Assembly: GCA_964646605.1 (NCBI GenBank)
Contig: CAZYEX010000147.1
Span: 12,459-76,458 of the forward strand
DNA length: 64,000 bases
From: SBAX01 sp964646605
Lineage (GTDB): Bacteria > Planctomycetota > Phycisphaerae > UBA1845
Direction: 5' to 3'
The position numbers and the translations under genes are program-made. Position 1 is the stretch's first letter; every line of letters starts with the position of its first letter. The notes under the pieces are model-generated. The model searched no databases. It saw only the letters and a list, made by a program, of their open reading frames with translations, and was not told the origin of the DNA. Shown here one piece after another: positions 18,273 through 28,075 of this stretch.

Positions 18273-18461
18273 ATGAAAAACCTGAAAAATCGTGTCGTCT
18301 CGTTACTGGTCGAAGAGGACGGTCCCACAGCCACGGAGTACGCCGTGATGCTGGCGCTCATTATCATGGTCTGTCTGGGCGCGATTAGTGGTATCGGGAA
18401 CACCGTCTCGAACATCTTCACCAACGTGGACTCGGGGCTGCCTACGGGCACGTCGTCCTGA
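18273..18461 (+). CDS. Flp/Fap-type pilin subunit
   Basis: A 62-residue Flp family pilin (type IVb, tight-adherence system). MKNLKNRVVSLLVEEDGPTA carries the leader; the mature pilin begins around the GPTATEYAVMLALIIMV segment, whose Glu-Tyr pair and hydrophobic run are the family hallmark. It would be cut by a TadV-like prepilin peptidase and assembled by Tad machinery, neither of which is in the window, so this is a stand-alone pilin gene. The frame extends upstream to 18201, but the ATG at 18273 is preceded by AGGGGG and gives the usual leader. A strong hairpin follows. Confidence 0.92.
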   Translation: MKNLKNRVVSLLVEEDGPTATEYAVMLALIIMVCLGAISGIGNTVSNIFTNVDSGLPTGTSS

Positions 18462-18499
18462 CGTCCGACGGTTCGCGGTCCGCAATCCGAGCGCGAAAT

Positions 18500-18540
18500 C
18501 AGGCAGGGAGGTCGGACGGTTCCGACCCCCCTGCCTGTTT
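18500..18540. terminator. Bidirectional terminator-like hairpin
   Basis: The arms at 18500-18516 and 18521-18537 pair over 17 bases with one mismatch around a CGGT loop, followed by TTT. It lies between the convergent pilin and MopE-like genes and can serve both. Confidence 0.75.
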
Positions 18541-18565
18541 GCATGCGCTTGGCCAGCCGCAGCGA

Positions 18566-21500
18566 CTAGTCGTCGCAGAGCTTCTCCTTCTCTTCGTCTC
18601 CGCCGTCGCCACCCGAATCGCAGGCTCCGGTGCTTTCGGAGATCTTCGCTTCGAGCTTCTTGCACACCTTGTCAGCGATCAGCGTGCCCAGCCCCTGACT
18701 TCGCAGATCGCCGGTGATGACCAGGTAATCCGCGAAATCCAAGTCGCAAACCGCGCCGTTGGTGCAGTTCGACACCGTCAGCAAGGCCGGATTCAGGAAC
18801 TGAACCACGCCGTTGAAGTCGTTTCCGCAGGACTGGAACGGGGGAACGCTTTCGCAGAACTTGCGTTCCATTCCCTTGCGGGCGTCGTTCTCAGTGGCTT
18901 CCTTGTTCATGAAGTCGAGGTCGGAAGTCTCCTCGGGCCCGCCGCACTGCTCGCCCTGATCGGGAAGGACCACGCCCGGCGCCGGCTCCACGATCCCGAC
19001 GAGCTCGAAGTCGAGTTGCGGGCGAAGCTGTCCCTCGACCGTTTCGTTGTGGACCCCGATGGCGAACTGAATGTTCAGGTCGATGCACGTTGACCAGAGC
19101 ACGCAGTCCACGTTCGAGGCCAGTGACTCAAGGCCGCAATCCGGCACGGAAGCGAAGTCGAGCTGGTCGAGCTCCCCGTCGTCGCACGGCACGTTCGGCT
19201 CGCACGGCTCGTTCTCGTCACAACTTCCGTCGCCCAGGCTCAGCCCGTTGATGGTGTTGTTGCCGTCGCGGTTGGCGATGAGCGCCGCACGCATCTCGCC
19301 GCTGCGGAAGATGATGTCGGCCTTGTCCGGGGTGGACGGGTCATCGACCAGGTAGAACGACGGCGGGCTGTCCAACCGGGCGTGCAGCGCGATATCCGTG
19401 TTGGCGTTGATCTTGCGGTCCCGCGCCCTTCGAGCGGCGCGGATGCAGACGCCGCGGACGCAATCCGCATCATCGTCCGACAAGCAACCGATGCATTCCT
19501 CCCGACAGTCGTTGCTGAGGTTGCAGGCGACGCCGGGCGTCGGCCCGCCGGCGCAGGTCTTCACGCAGGTGCCCCCGACCCCGCAGCCGATGTCCGCCAC
19601 GCAGGACTCTCCATTGTGAATGGCGTTGCCGTTGCAAATGCCGTTGCACGTTCCGGGGCAGTCATTGTCCAACGTGCAAGTCTGGGCACCGGCGCCTCCG
19701 CCGCAGGTGCGGAACGGGAACGCGGTCAGGCAGGCGGCGCAACGATCCTGACTGTCGAAGTCGCTCGGATTGTTGCACTGCGTCGTACCAATGCACCGTG
19801 CCCGTCGGCGGTCGGACGTGGCGTCTCCCGTGATCGTGGTGCAATCCGGGAAATACTCGCCGAGATCGAGCACCTTCGTGAAGCTCGATTTGAACTTGCC
19901 GGACTGATACATGCCCGCCAAGAGCTGGTTCCAGAAGTCGTCGGAGATCGCCACCGAAATGCTGCGGAAGTTCTCCGTGCCCGGTGAACCCGGCAGGCAC
20001 GCCGGCGCCTCGGTCATGAGGGAACCGGGGATGGGGTCCGCCTGTGGATCGATCAACGTCGGCGAGACCGTCACGCCCATGACCAAGGCGATGCCCTGGG
20101 GAGTGATCTCCACGATGTCGATGGTGTGCTCCAGACCGACGTCGAAGTCGCTGCCCAGATCCTCCTTACACATGGTCTGATCGTCGGATTTTTCCTGCAT
20201 ACCGTCCTTCTTGGCGATCTCCTTGACGAACGGGCACAGGTCGATGCCCTTATGGTCGGCGATAAATCCGATGATATCGGCGAGTCCGTTGAAGATCACC
20301 CTTGGGATGGCGCTCAGGCCAAAGGTGAGCACGTCGATCAGGGTGCCGATGCTGAACAGACCGCAGCCGGTCTCAATCGCGTCGCCCAAGCCGTCGACGT
20401 CGACGTTCTCGTCTCCGCCGGGGAAGAAGCGCAACAGGAACGTACCGTCCTGCTGCAGGATGTTCGCCTCCGTGATTTCGATTTCGACGGCGATATTGGG
20501 AATCGTCATCGTCGAGTTGAAGCCCACCTTGGTGCGGGCCACGCAAAAGAACCCGCATCCGCCGGTGCAGCACTCACCGTGCCCGCTGATGTGCATGGCA
20601 AACTCGGGGATCTCGAACCGCAGTCTCACGAGGCCCTCTTCCGGCGTGACGCTGATGAGGAACGTGGCGGCGAACTCCTCCGGCGTTTGCAGGATCTGAG
20701 GCGAAACGCAGAAGGTAACGTCGGGGTTGCAGGTCCACCACGGCATCTCCAGCTCCTTCTCGCAGCAGAACTCATGCGGTTGGAGGAGGCAGTTGGCGAG
20801 GTTGACGCTGAATTCCTTGATGACCGTGTCGAAGAACTCCCGAAGGGCCCTGTTCCCCGTGTCGGGCACCGTCACGGTGTCGTCGAGGACAAGCGTGAAC
20901 GCCTTAGGGATCTTGAAGGGATCGGCGGCCACCGTGTTGAGGTGGGCGACGACCGCTTGGGCCGCGGCCGATCCCATCGCCGCGGCCATCGAGGTGCCCG
21001 GCGCCGGAATCGCCGGACCGACCACAAAGGGAACCAGGTCGTGCGTGGTGTTGCCGCCCACGTCCGTGGCCTGTCCCACCAGTTTGTTGGGACCCGGGTC
21101 GAACGAACCCAACGTGCTTTGCGTGCCGGCGAACACCGCCGCCATGTCCGTTACCGGAACGTTCTCGTCGATGTTCATCGTCACGGTCTTGCTGTCGCCG
21201 GCGCACCCGGCGGGTCCGCCAACCACGACGGTCGGGGCCGGAAGGGTCGCCACGAATCCGTTGATCAGAACGGACTCGATGTCCTCGCCGGCACAGACCT
21301 CGCCCTGTACGTTGACGAAATCGGGCCGGAGACCGCCGTTGTCGATAATCTGGCCCGCGGTCGGCGCGGTGATATCGAGCTTGAACACCGACCACTGGGC
21401 AAGGTCCACGGCGGGGTCATAGTGATAGCAGGCGTCCGTCAACTGCGGCGGCGGGGCCGGAATCAGGTCCCACGCCGGGGCGCCGTCCACGACGATGGCG

Positions 21501-23605
21501 TGACCACCGCAGCCAGTGCCGATCAGCGTCATCGTCAATGTGTTGGCGCTGATGTGCTCGATGGTGCCCTGGGTCAGCGGCGTCGGACTTCGGACGAATA
21601 GGTCCTTTACCGTCATGATGTTGCCGTTGACGTTGACCGGCCCGCTGAACGGACCGCCCGGCAATTGCGTAGCCGGATCAGCCACCAACTGCGGAATGAT
21701 GTCCACGCAATCGATCAGGACCTGTACCGTGCGCGGATCGACGCGGGGCATGGCAACCTGCACCAAGACCTCGTCGCCGGCCGAACCGCTAACCACGCCG
21801 CCGTTGGGCTTCAGGACTTGCAACCACGGAATGTTGGAGCAGAAGGCCTTCGCTGTGCTGGCGTCGTCACGACACGTGACTTCGAGCATCGGAACCGGTG
21901 CGAACACCTCGTGCCGCGTGAGCCCGCGGCCCGTCGTCTTGGTGGACCATTTGTAGTCCTCCGGATCGATGCGGCTCACGAGGTGCGAGCGCTCGCCCTG
22001 GCGGACGGGAAGGACGGCGAGCACGGACTCATCCGGAGCGACCGCCTTGAGCACGGCTTCGCACGTCACCGTGCCAACCGCGCCGGTGGTGCGCCAGAAT
22101 GGGATGTGCCAACCACCGCAATCGGCGCCAGGTTGGCCGCGTCCTTTTACCGTCTCTGACGCTCGGCGATCGGGCGGACCGTCGTACACCAACGAGCATT
22201 CCACATTCAGGCCGCCGGCCTGGCACTCCGGTTCCGCAATGCCGTCTTGGCTGTCGATCAGCCCGTCGCAGTCGTTGTCGAGGCCGTCCGTGCAGCTACT
22301 CCCGGCCGTTCGACGCTCGGGAGACGCAGCTCCGGGCGACACGCTGCAGACCACGCCGGTCTTGTCTACGTTACAGACGATTGTGCCTGTGGCCTCGCAT
22401 ACGCCGGTGCCCACGATACAGAAATCGATCCCGACGCCCGGGAATCCTTCGTCAATCTGTCCGTTGCAGTTGTTGTCCACGCCGTCACAAAGTTCGACGG
22501 GGCTCGTGCAATTGGAGTCGGCGCAGTCCACGTCGCCATCGCAGTCGTTGTCCTTGCCGTCGCCGCAGGCCGTCTCGCTAAGTTGCTCCGGCGGGTTGGC
22601 GTTCACACTGCACACCACGGCGCCATCCGCGCCGCAAACCTTGTCGCCGGTGTTCCGACACGGCGTACCAGCCGGTCCAACGAAGCAGTCCTCGCCGAGT
22701 TCCAGGCCGTCGTCGATCAGACCGTTGAAGTCGTTGTCGAAACCGTCGCAGCGCTCGGCCGTCCGGCATTGGACGTCCTCATGGTCCACCAACCCGTCGC
22801 AGTCGTTGTCCTGCAAGTCGAAACACATGGGATCGTGCGCCGAGTCAGCGCCGCCACCTTCCACGGCCACCTCGGGATCGCCGGGTACGGCGTCGCAGAT
22901 GACGTTCCCGGTGTCGCATATCACCGTGCCGAGTTGCCGGCACACACCGTTGCCTTCGAGGCACGGCTCACCCTGGGCGACGGACACGGGAACGCACGAG
23001 CCGCCGTTGGAGCAGCCGTCGCCGACCGCGAAGGAGTCCGGCGCGTTCGGATCGCCGTTGTCGCAAGGCCCGGTGATCGTTCCACCATCGACGCACGCTT
23101 GAATGACCTGGCTGAAGTTGTGTCGCAGAGCTGTTCCAAAGCAAATACACCCAGGGGGAGCAAGCTCCGGAGTGCGGAGGTCGCAGTCATCGTTCGTGCC
23201 GAGGCACTTGCCGCGCGTCTCGAAGCCGAAGACCGGAACCAGCGCGTTCGGGACCAGCACGACGTCGTCGTCGTCGCCATCCGTATCGCCGTCGCAATCG
23301 TTATCCTTGCCGTCGCCGCAAACTTCCGTGGCCCCGGGGTTCACGTCGCCGTCGCCGTCGTCGCAATCGTCCGGTGTGCAGAACCCGTCGTTGTCGCCGT
23401 CGGTTTCAGGATCCGTGCATGCCACCGCGACCCCGCCGGAAGCGCGTGCCGCCGCGTCGGGACCCTTCGTAGCACGATCGGATCGCCCGCGGTCCGCGGA
23501 CGCGACGCTGCTGAACGCGGCGATCACCGCGGCAACGCCGAAAAGCGTTAGGGCGCGAATGAGCGACCGTCCCATGCCCTGATCCCCAATACGTAGAGAA
23601 CGCAT
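18566..23605 (-). CDS. Giant secreted protein with MopE-like metal-binding repeats
   Basis: A 1,679-residue exported protein. AAGGAG eight bases upstream supports the start; the signal peptide is the hydrophobic run near residues 14-36. Between about 60 and 480 are at least six copies of the MopE-like putative metal-binding motif, consensus CxDGxDNDCDGxxD (for example CGDGKDNDCDGDTDG, CFDLQDNDCDGLVD, CDGFDNDFNGLIDDG, CDGVDNNCNGQIDEG, CTDGLDNDCDGLID). The middle has Ig-like beta-rich stretches without named motifs. A second Cys-rich block lies around 1340-1420. The C-terminus is CDSGGDGGDEEKEKLCDD; no LPXTG or PEP-CTERM signal is seen. MopE motifs are proposed to bind calcium or copper. A surface or sheath protein seems likely. 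Confidence 0.85.
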   Translation of the reverse strand: MRSLRIGDQGMGRSLIRALTLFGVAAVIAAFSSVASADRGRSDRATKGPDAAARASGGVAVACTDPETDGDNDGFCTPDDCDDGDGDVNPGATEVCGDGKDNDCDGDTDGDDDDVVLVPNALVPVFGFETRGKCLGTNDDCDLRTPELAPPGCICFGTALRHNFSQVIQACVDGGTITGPCDNGDPNAPDSFAVGDGCSNGGSCVPVSVAQGEPCLEGNGVCRQLGTVICDTGNVICDAVPGDPEVAVEGGGADSAHDPMCFDLQDNDCDGLVDHEDVQCRTAERCDGFDNDFNGLIDDGLELGEDCFVGPAGTPCRNTGDKVCGADGAVVCSVNANPPEQLSETACGDGKDNDCDGDVDCADSNCTSPVELCDGVDNNCNGQIDEGFPGVGIDFCIVGTGVCEATGTIVCNVDKTGVVCSVSPGAASPERRTAGSSCTDGLDNDCDGLIDSQDGIAEPECQAGGLNVECSLVYDGPPDRRASETVKGRGQPGADCGGWHIPFWRTTGAVGTVTCEAVLKAVAPDESVLAVLPVRQGERSHLVSRIDPEDYKWSTKTTGRGLTRHEVFAPVPMLEVTCRDDASTAKAFCSNIPWLQVLKPNGGVVSGSAGDEVLVQVAMPRVDPRTVQVLIDCVDIIPQLVADPATQLPGGPFSGPVNVNGNIMTVKDLFVRSPTPLTQGTIEHISANTLTMTLIGTGCGGHAIVVDGAPAWDLIPAPPPQLTDACYHYDPAVDLAQWSVFKLDITAPTAGQIIDNGGLRPDFVNVQGEVCAGEDIESVLINGFVATLPAPTVVVGGPAGCAGDSKTVTMNIDENVPVTDMAAVFAGTQSTLGSFDPGPNKLVGQATDVGGNTTHDLVPFVVGPAIPAPGTSMAAAMGSAAAQAVVAHLNTVAADPFKIPKAFTLVLDDTVTVPDTGNRALREFFDTVIKEFSVNLANCLLQPHEFCCEKELEMPWWTCNPDVTFCVSPQILQTPEEFAATFLISVTPEEGLVRLRFEIPEFAMHISGHGECCTGGCGFFCVARTKVGFNSTMTIPNIAVEIEITEANILQQDGTFLLRFFPGGDENVDVDGLGDAIETGCGLFSIGTLIDVLTFGLSAIPRVIFNGLADIIGFIADHKGIDLCPFVKEIAKKDGMQEKSDDQTMCKEDLGSDFDVGLEHTIDIVEITPQGIALVMGVTVSPTLIDPQADPIPGSLMTEAPACLPGSPGTENFRSISVAISDDFWNQLLAGMYQSGKFKSSFTKVLDLGEYFPDCTTITGDATSDRRRARCIGTTQCNNPSDFDSQDRCAACLTAFPFRTCGGGAGAQTCTLDNDCPGTCNGICNGNAIHNGESCVADIGCGVGGTCVKTCAGGPTPGVACNLSNDCREECIGCLSDDDADCVRGVCIRAARRARDRKINANTDIALHARLDSPPSFYLVDDPSTPDKADIIFRSGEMRAALIANRDGNNTINGLSLGDGSCDENEPCEPNVPCDDGELDQLDFASVPDCGLESLASNVDCVLWSTCIDLNIQFAIGVHNETVEGQLRPQLDFELVGIVEPAPGVVLPDQGEQCGGPEETSDLDFMNKEATENDARKGMERKFCESVPPFQSCGNDFNGVVQFLNPALLTVSNCTNGAVCDLDFADYLVITGDLRSQGLGTLIADKVCKKLEAKISESTGACDSGGDGGDEEKEKLCDD

Positions 23606-23678
23606 CTTTCAAGCTCCTTTTGGCTGTGAACGCCGCCGCCGGTCCGAGACCCGCGTGCGTCGTCCGTTTTCCGTTAGT

Positions 23679-25811
23679 TCAACGCTGCCGAAACGAACGA
23701 TCGTTCCGCCTCGTTACCCCCCCTACCCATTCTTGAGAACGCCTTGGCTTTCCCGCCCCTGGCCCGAACGTCGCGCGCCGCGGGTGCAGGCGTAGAGCGA
23801 ACAACCCGGCTAGGGTCGCCCATAATACCGCCGCGCCGGTAATACCGCAAGGGCGAGGTGCCCCTCGTTGGGCATGAATGGCGTCGTTCTTGCCTGATTC
23901 GCTGTCGCCATCTTCACCCGAAACCCCAACTGCGTCGAAACCGCGCGGTGCTCCGGGCGTAGAGTCAGACTGACATTCGTCGCCCGTGCCGTCGCCATCC
24001 TGATCCATTTGGTTCGAGTTGGGCGTTTGGGGGCAGTTATCTTGAACATCGAGCACGCCGTCCTTGTCGTCATCCGCGTCGCACGGGTCGGGATCGTCGT
24101 CCGACTGGGTGTCGGCTGAAGACGGGTTGGGTCGCCGGGGTGAGGGGTCGGCGCGATCGGCGATGCAGTCGCCATCCTGGTCGGGATCGCAAACGTCACC
24201 TACCCCGTCGCCGTCAAGGTCGGCTTGGTTGAGGTTCCAGGTGAGCGGGCAGTTGTCGTCCGGGTCTGGATGGTTGTCGCCGTCGCTGTCCGTACCGGGG
24301 GGTTGGCCGAGGTGAACTCGCATCCCCAAGAAGGGGTTGGCCGTCCCCAAGAAAAGGCCCGCGTCGGTGGAGACGAGATTCCGCACGCCATAGCTGAACG
24401 AATCGCCGAAACCGGTCCACGAAACGGCCTGCCACACTCGACCATCCACGGTTCGCCAAAAATCGAAACCCCCGTGGATGGCGGAGATGACGTCGGCGAC
24501 CTCGTCGGCCCCAACGGTTTCGATCAACGGGAGCAGGCCGGGGAATTGTGAGAGGTCGGCGCTCTCCGCGATGGCATCGACGTCGAGGTCCTCGGCGTAT
24601 TGGGCGAAGACCGAGTTGTCCAGCGTGCCCAGGTAGAGGACGCCGTCGTGTTCGGCCATGCGCCACATGTAGCCGATGAAGGGATTTCCGAAGCCCGGCC
24701 CCGCGCCGGTTATGGGCTTCTTGAAGCCGTCGGGCGTATTTCGCTCCTCGCCGCAAACGATCTCCCAGGTGTCATCGGGTTTGACACGAAGCAGTTCCGC
24801 GCTGGAGGGCCGAAAATCCGGGATCAGGTTGGCGGAGCCGAAGTATATGCCCGTTCCGAGGTACAGATGGTTCTTGTACGGTTGCAGACTCAGCACGCTT
24901 TGGTTCTTGATGCCGCGATAGGCGCCCTCGACGAGTACCGTCTCATATTCGTAAGGCGGCGCGCCGACGGCCTGGGTCTTGAGAAGCTGGAATCCGTCCA
25001 GGGCGGCGAAGGTTCCCACGTACAGGTATCCCGCAAAGGTGGACAGCTCAAACGCCCCGGCGTTGGCGGGATCGCCAAAACCGGGCTCATTGACGGCGCG
25101 GAACCCCTGTCGCACGGGGTCGGTGGATTCGAGCAAATCCGGGGCGTTGGGGTCGCTGGAGAGGCCCAACACGAAGAGGCGGTTCTTGTAGACGGTCAAA
25201 GAGCGGAAGGAGTAATACGACGACGCGTATGGCAATTGCAGTGCGATTTCCTCAAAGTGCTGACCGTCCGCGGAGCGAAGGATCTGTGCGCCGACGCTGG
25301 GAATCGCCCCGTGGGTGAAGCTGCCGACGTACAAGGCCTCGGTTCCGTCGGGCTCGCGGAAAACGGTCATGGTGCGGTATCCGACGGCGCGGGGAGCGTC
25401 CACTCGAGTGCCGTCCGACAACAGGGCGCTGAACGTAGGTGAGACGTGGATGAGGTCGATTACGCCGGTGGCTGGGTCGTAGGTGTAGATGCGGGCGCGG
25501 AGGTCCATGTCCAACAGGTCCGGCTCACATTCGCGGGGGATCTCCGGGTTCTGCGTCGCGCCCGTCGAGGAAACGCCGCCACCGATCATACACAGAAAAT
25601 GCCGATTGGTGCCGATGTAGAGCTTTCCCTTGAAGAACTCCATTCCCCAAGCGTAGCTGTTTCCACGATCCCCGAAGCCCTGGTCTCCGAGTTGGCGGAA
25701 GTCGTCCTGCGACAGCCCCGGCACGGGGAACTCGGCGACCGCCGACGGCGGCGCAAGCGCAAGCGAGGCCATGGCTGCCGCGGCGAAAAGGTATCTCGAA
25801 ATATATGTCAT
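23679..25811 (-). CDS. Secreted beta-propeller-like protein with thrombospondin type 3 repeats
   Basis: About 710 residues. The start at 25811 (MTYISRYLFAAAAMASLALA) gives a clear signal peptide; the frame back to 25970 runs into the neighbouring hydrolase gene. The body (about 40-530) repeats units such as LYIGTNRHF, LYVGSFTH, LYLGTGIYF, LYLGTLDN and LFLGTANPF, a spacing that suggests a beta-propeller. The calcium-binding TSP3 region follows (about 540-645: DSDGDNHPDPDDNC, DLDGDGVGDVCDPDQDGD, DQDGDGTGDEC). A hydrophobic segment near the C-terminus (AAVLWATLAGLFALRL) followed by Arg suggests membrane retention or sorting. Nine G residues stand directly before the ATG in place of a normal ribosome site. 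It lies 20 bases after the hydrolase gene, probably co-transcribed. Confidence 0.82.
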   Translation of the reverse strand: MTYISRYLFAAAAMASLALAPPSAVAEFPVPGLSQDDFRQLGDQGFGDRGNSYAWGMEFFKGKLYIGTNRHFLCMIGGGVSSTGATQNPEIPRECEPDLLDMDLRARIYTYDPATGVIDLIHVSPTFSALLSDGTRVDAPRAVGYRTMTVFREPDGTEALYVGSFTHGAIPSVGAQILRSADGQHFEEIALQLPYASSYYSFRSLTVYKNRLFVLGLSSDPNAPDLLESTDPVRQGFRAVNEPGFGDPANAGAFELSTFAGYLYVGTFAALDGFQLLKTQAVGAPPYEYETVLVEGAYRGIKNQSVLSLQPYKNHLYLGTGIYFGSANLIPDFRPSSAELLRVKPDDTWEIVCGEERNTPDGFKKPITGAGPGFGNPFIGYMWRMAEHDGVLYLGTLDNSVFAQYAEDLDVDAIAESADLSQFPGLLPLIETVGADEVADVISAIHGGFDFWRTVDGRVWQAVSWTGFGDSFSYGVRNLVSTDAGLFLGTANPFLGMRVHLGQPPGTDSDGDNHPDPDDNCPLTWNLNQADLDGDGVGDVCDPDQDGDCIADRADPSPRRPNPSSADTQSDDDPDPCDADDDKDGVLDVQDNCPQTPNSNQMDQDGDGTGDECQSDSTPGAPRGFDAVGVSGEDGDSESGKNDAIHAQRGAPRPCGITGAAVLWATLAGLFALRLHPRRATFGPGAGKPRRSQEWVGGVTRRNDRSFRQR

Positions 25812-25831
25812 CCCCCCCCCGATTCCCCGAA

Positions 25832-26890
25832 TTACGGCCAGATCACCCGCGCCGGCGTGACCGGCGCCCCGTCGCTCCAAAGCCCCATGAAAAGTTGCTC
25901 GGGCGTGCGGCCCAACGCATATTCGCGGTTTTGACCGAAAAACGCCGTGTCCGTCAGTGCGTCGAACCACTTCCAGTACCCATAAAAGTCGAGGGCGTCG
26001 ATCGGCGAGGCGCGGGTTCGATCGCCGGCGTTCGGCAAGCCGTCCAACAGCAAGGCCAGTTCGACGGCGCCGGCCGCGGGGTGCGACGCGACCAGCGGCG
26101 GAAAACCGTGATCGTCGGATGGCAACAGGACGATTTCCTTGTTTTGCGCGGAAACGTGCGGGGTCTTGCTGAACACGGTCCGGGCGGCCTCGGCCCCCAC
26201 CACACGATCTTCGTCGCCGACGACGGCCAACATCAGAAGGTCCTGCGGGAACGTCCCGTAATCATAGTCATCGAGGATGCTTTCGAAGGCGCCGCCCGGT
26301 CCGGTGGTAGCGTCGGCGGCGTTGGCGAGAAGCAACGCACGAGGCGTCGGAAGCCCGGCATCTACCATCAGGGCCGCCAAGTTGGCCGCGATGACGCCGC
26401 CCAGGGAGTGTCCAACCAGCGCGAAGTGCTCCCAACGTGGCGCGACGCGGCCGCTCGCCGAAAGGACCGCAACCGCATCTTCCAAAGCCGCGAGCGCCGC
26501 AGGCGTGTAGGTCGAGGCCGGAGGGCGGTTGTTCGTCTGGTAGACCGGATAGATCACGATGTTTCCGCGGCGCACGAGGTGAGAAATCCAGGCGATATAG
26601 GAGCGCGGCTGATCGGCGGCATATCCGTGGAGGAACGCAATGACCGGCGCCGAGGCCGGCACGGGATCCGCGGGCTCGAATACGTAAAACGCCCGATCCG
26701 AAACCCCGTAGCTCCACTCGACCATGCCGCCGTGGGCGTAGTCGGTCGAGCCCGGTCCGAGGACGGGCTGAAGCGGGGGCGTGGGCGGACGGAAGTCACG
26801 AGCGCCGCTCGGCCGCACGGTCCGTTTCGCGGCGACGATCATGCCCGCGCCAATCACGATCGCAAGGGTAACAGTCCATTTCCTTCTCAT
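25832..26890 (-). CDS. Secreted alpha/beta hydrolase, paralogue 2
   Basis: A 352-residue alpha/beta hydrolase with an N-terminal signal/anchor (TVTLAIVIGAGMIVAA). The oxyanion region is FLHGYAADQ, the nucleophile elbow GHSLGG lies near residue 162, and the acid/His region is VVGDEDRVV and DDHGFPPL. The C-terminal part IDALDFYGYWKWFDALTDTAF...GAPVTPARVIWP matches the hydrolase at 17046-18128, so they are paralogues. It sits 42 bases after the radical SAM gene of the PKS run and could be its eighth member, or the first gene of a pair with the TSP3 protein. It may act on an exported ester or lipid; the substrate is not known. Confidence 0.85.
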   Translation of the reverse strand: MRRKWTVTLAIVIGAGMIVAAKRTVRPSGARDFRPPTPPLQPVLGPGSTDYAHGGMVEWSYGVSDRAFYVFEPADPVPASAPVIAFLHGYAADQPRSYIAWISHLVRRGNIVIYPVYQTNNRPPASTYTPAALAALEDAVAVLSASGRVAPRWEHFALVGHSLGGVIAANLAALMVDAGLPTPRALLLANAADATTGPGGAFESILDDYDYGTFPQDLLMLAVVGDEDRVVGAEAARTVFSKTPHVSAQNKEIVLLPSDDHGFPPLVASHPAAGAVELALLLDGLPNAGDRTRASPIDALDFYGYWKWFDALTDTAFFGQNREYALGRTPEQLFMGLWSDGAPVTPARVIWP

Positions 26891-26932
26891 CGGTCATCCA
26901 TTCTCCGAAATCCGTCGTCTTCCAAACGCCGC

Positions 26933-28075
26933 CTAACGCATGGTCATGATCGGCGCCTGCCCCAACAAGGCGGCGCGCTCGTGTTCATCCTTGAAATACA
27001 CCTCGTGTCGGGTGCGGTCACTGATCCGAAACGTCCCCTGGTGGGCGCTCTGCCGAAGAATGTCCTTGGGACAGGAACAGATGGCGAAGGGGCAGTGCAG
27101 TTCGTCACTGCGCGTGGGAAGCGTGTCGCCCTCGAGTTCAAAAAGATTTCCCAGACAGACGTCACTGCGATCGTTCACCATACCGCTGGACATCAGCAGA
27201 GCGGACGAACATACAAACAGATCTCCGAGGGAGTTGAGCCACAGATACCGCTGACCGGCGGTGCATGGTTCACCGAGGGTTTCATTCAGACCGAGCAATC
27301 GATGGCGGCGCTGGGCGTCCCACTTCCGATGATCTTCGAGCAAGTCATACAGGGCATGCCGCTGCTGATCGGAAACATCTCCGGCCTCGCGCCACATCTT
27401 TTCCTCGAGGTTGAGCCTGAAGTGTACACCGATCGCCGCCGCCTGACGCTTCAGCTCGATGCAATGCTGAAGGTTGGCAGGGAAACAGACCGTGGCGATG
27501 ATCACATACGCTCCGTGCTCCTTCAGAATCCGCACGGATTCCAGGAAATCAGCTAGGGAGACCTCCGTCGCATGGTACGTGCAGGTGAACGCCAGCTTGT
27601 TCACGTCCACCTGATCCATGAACGCGGACATTCGCGGGATCATGCTGGCATTGGTGGTAATGCTGACCGACGCTACGTTTTCACGGTTCAGAAGGAAGGC
27701 CGTCGCATCCACGAGTGCCTTCTCGGTGAACCATTCGCCGAGATTCTCCATGTTGAACTTGAGCCGATGTCGCAACTGGGAAAGGCGGTGGATCAGCCTT
27801 GGGAAAAGCTCCCGCGAGTCCCAAGATTTCCTGCCGTCCGGGGCCCAACCGACATAGCAATAGGGACAATGGTAATTGCAGACGCTGTAGTCGCAGTAAT
27901 AGAAGAGTTCAAACTCCTCGCGGCACTCGGAGAACGGCACGGGCGGCGCACTGCGATAATCCGCGGACCAGCGCTCTGCCGGCGCGGGATCGCGGTGGCG
28001 GTTCTGGGCGCGCATCCAGCTCTCGATCCCCCAGGCTTTGGGGGTCATACGAGGGATAATGGGAAGTGTGGTCAT
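26933..28075 (-). CDS. Radical SAM enzyme with cysteine-rich C-terminus
   Basis: A 380-residue radical SAM protein. The 4Fe-4S motif CxxxCxxC is C66-C70-C73 in SVCNYHCPYCYVG, followed by a TIM-barrel-like region (NMENLGEW, ITTNAS, VIIATVCFP). The C-terminal third has CTAGQRYLWLNSLGDLFVCSS and a cluster CPFAICSC, resembling a SPASM or twitch domain that could hold extra clusters. The start overlaps the stop of the B12 radical SAM gene as ATGA. Radical SAM/SPASM enzymes often modify peptides but also act on small molecules; here the PKS context favours a lipid-like substrate, by inference only. Confidence 0.88.
   Translation of the reverse strand: MTTLPIIPRMTPKAWGIESWMRAQNRHRDPAPAERWSADYRSAPPVPFSECREEFELFYYCDYSVCNYHCPYCYVGWAPDGRKSWDSRELFPRLIHRLSQLRHRLKFNMENLGEWFTEKALVDATAFLLNRENVASVSITTNASMIPRMSAFMDQVDVNKLAFTCTYHATEVSLADFLESVRILKEHGAYVIIATVCFPANLQHCIELKRQAAAIGVHFRLNLEEKMWREAGDVSDQQRHALYDLLEDHRKWDAQRRHRLLGLNETLGEPCTAGQRYLWLNSLGDLFVCSSALLMSSGMVNDRSDVCLGNLFELEGDTLPTRSDELHCPFAICSCPKDILRQSAHQGTFRISDRTRHEVYFKDEHERAALLGQAPIMTMR

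Noticed and set aside
20126..21601. A 491-residue plus-strand frame
   Set aside because: Antisense to the MopE-like gene, with no family motif, no signal and no ribosome site.
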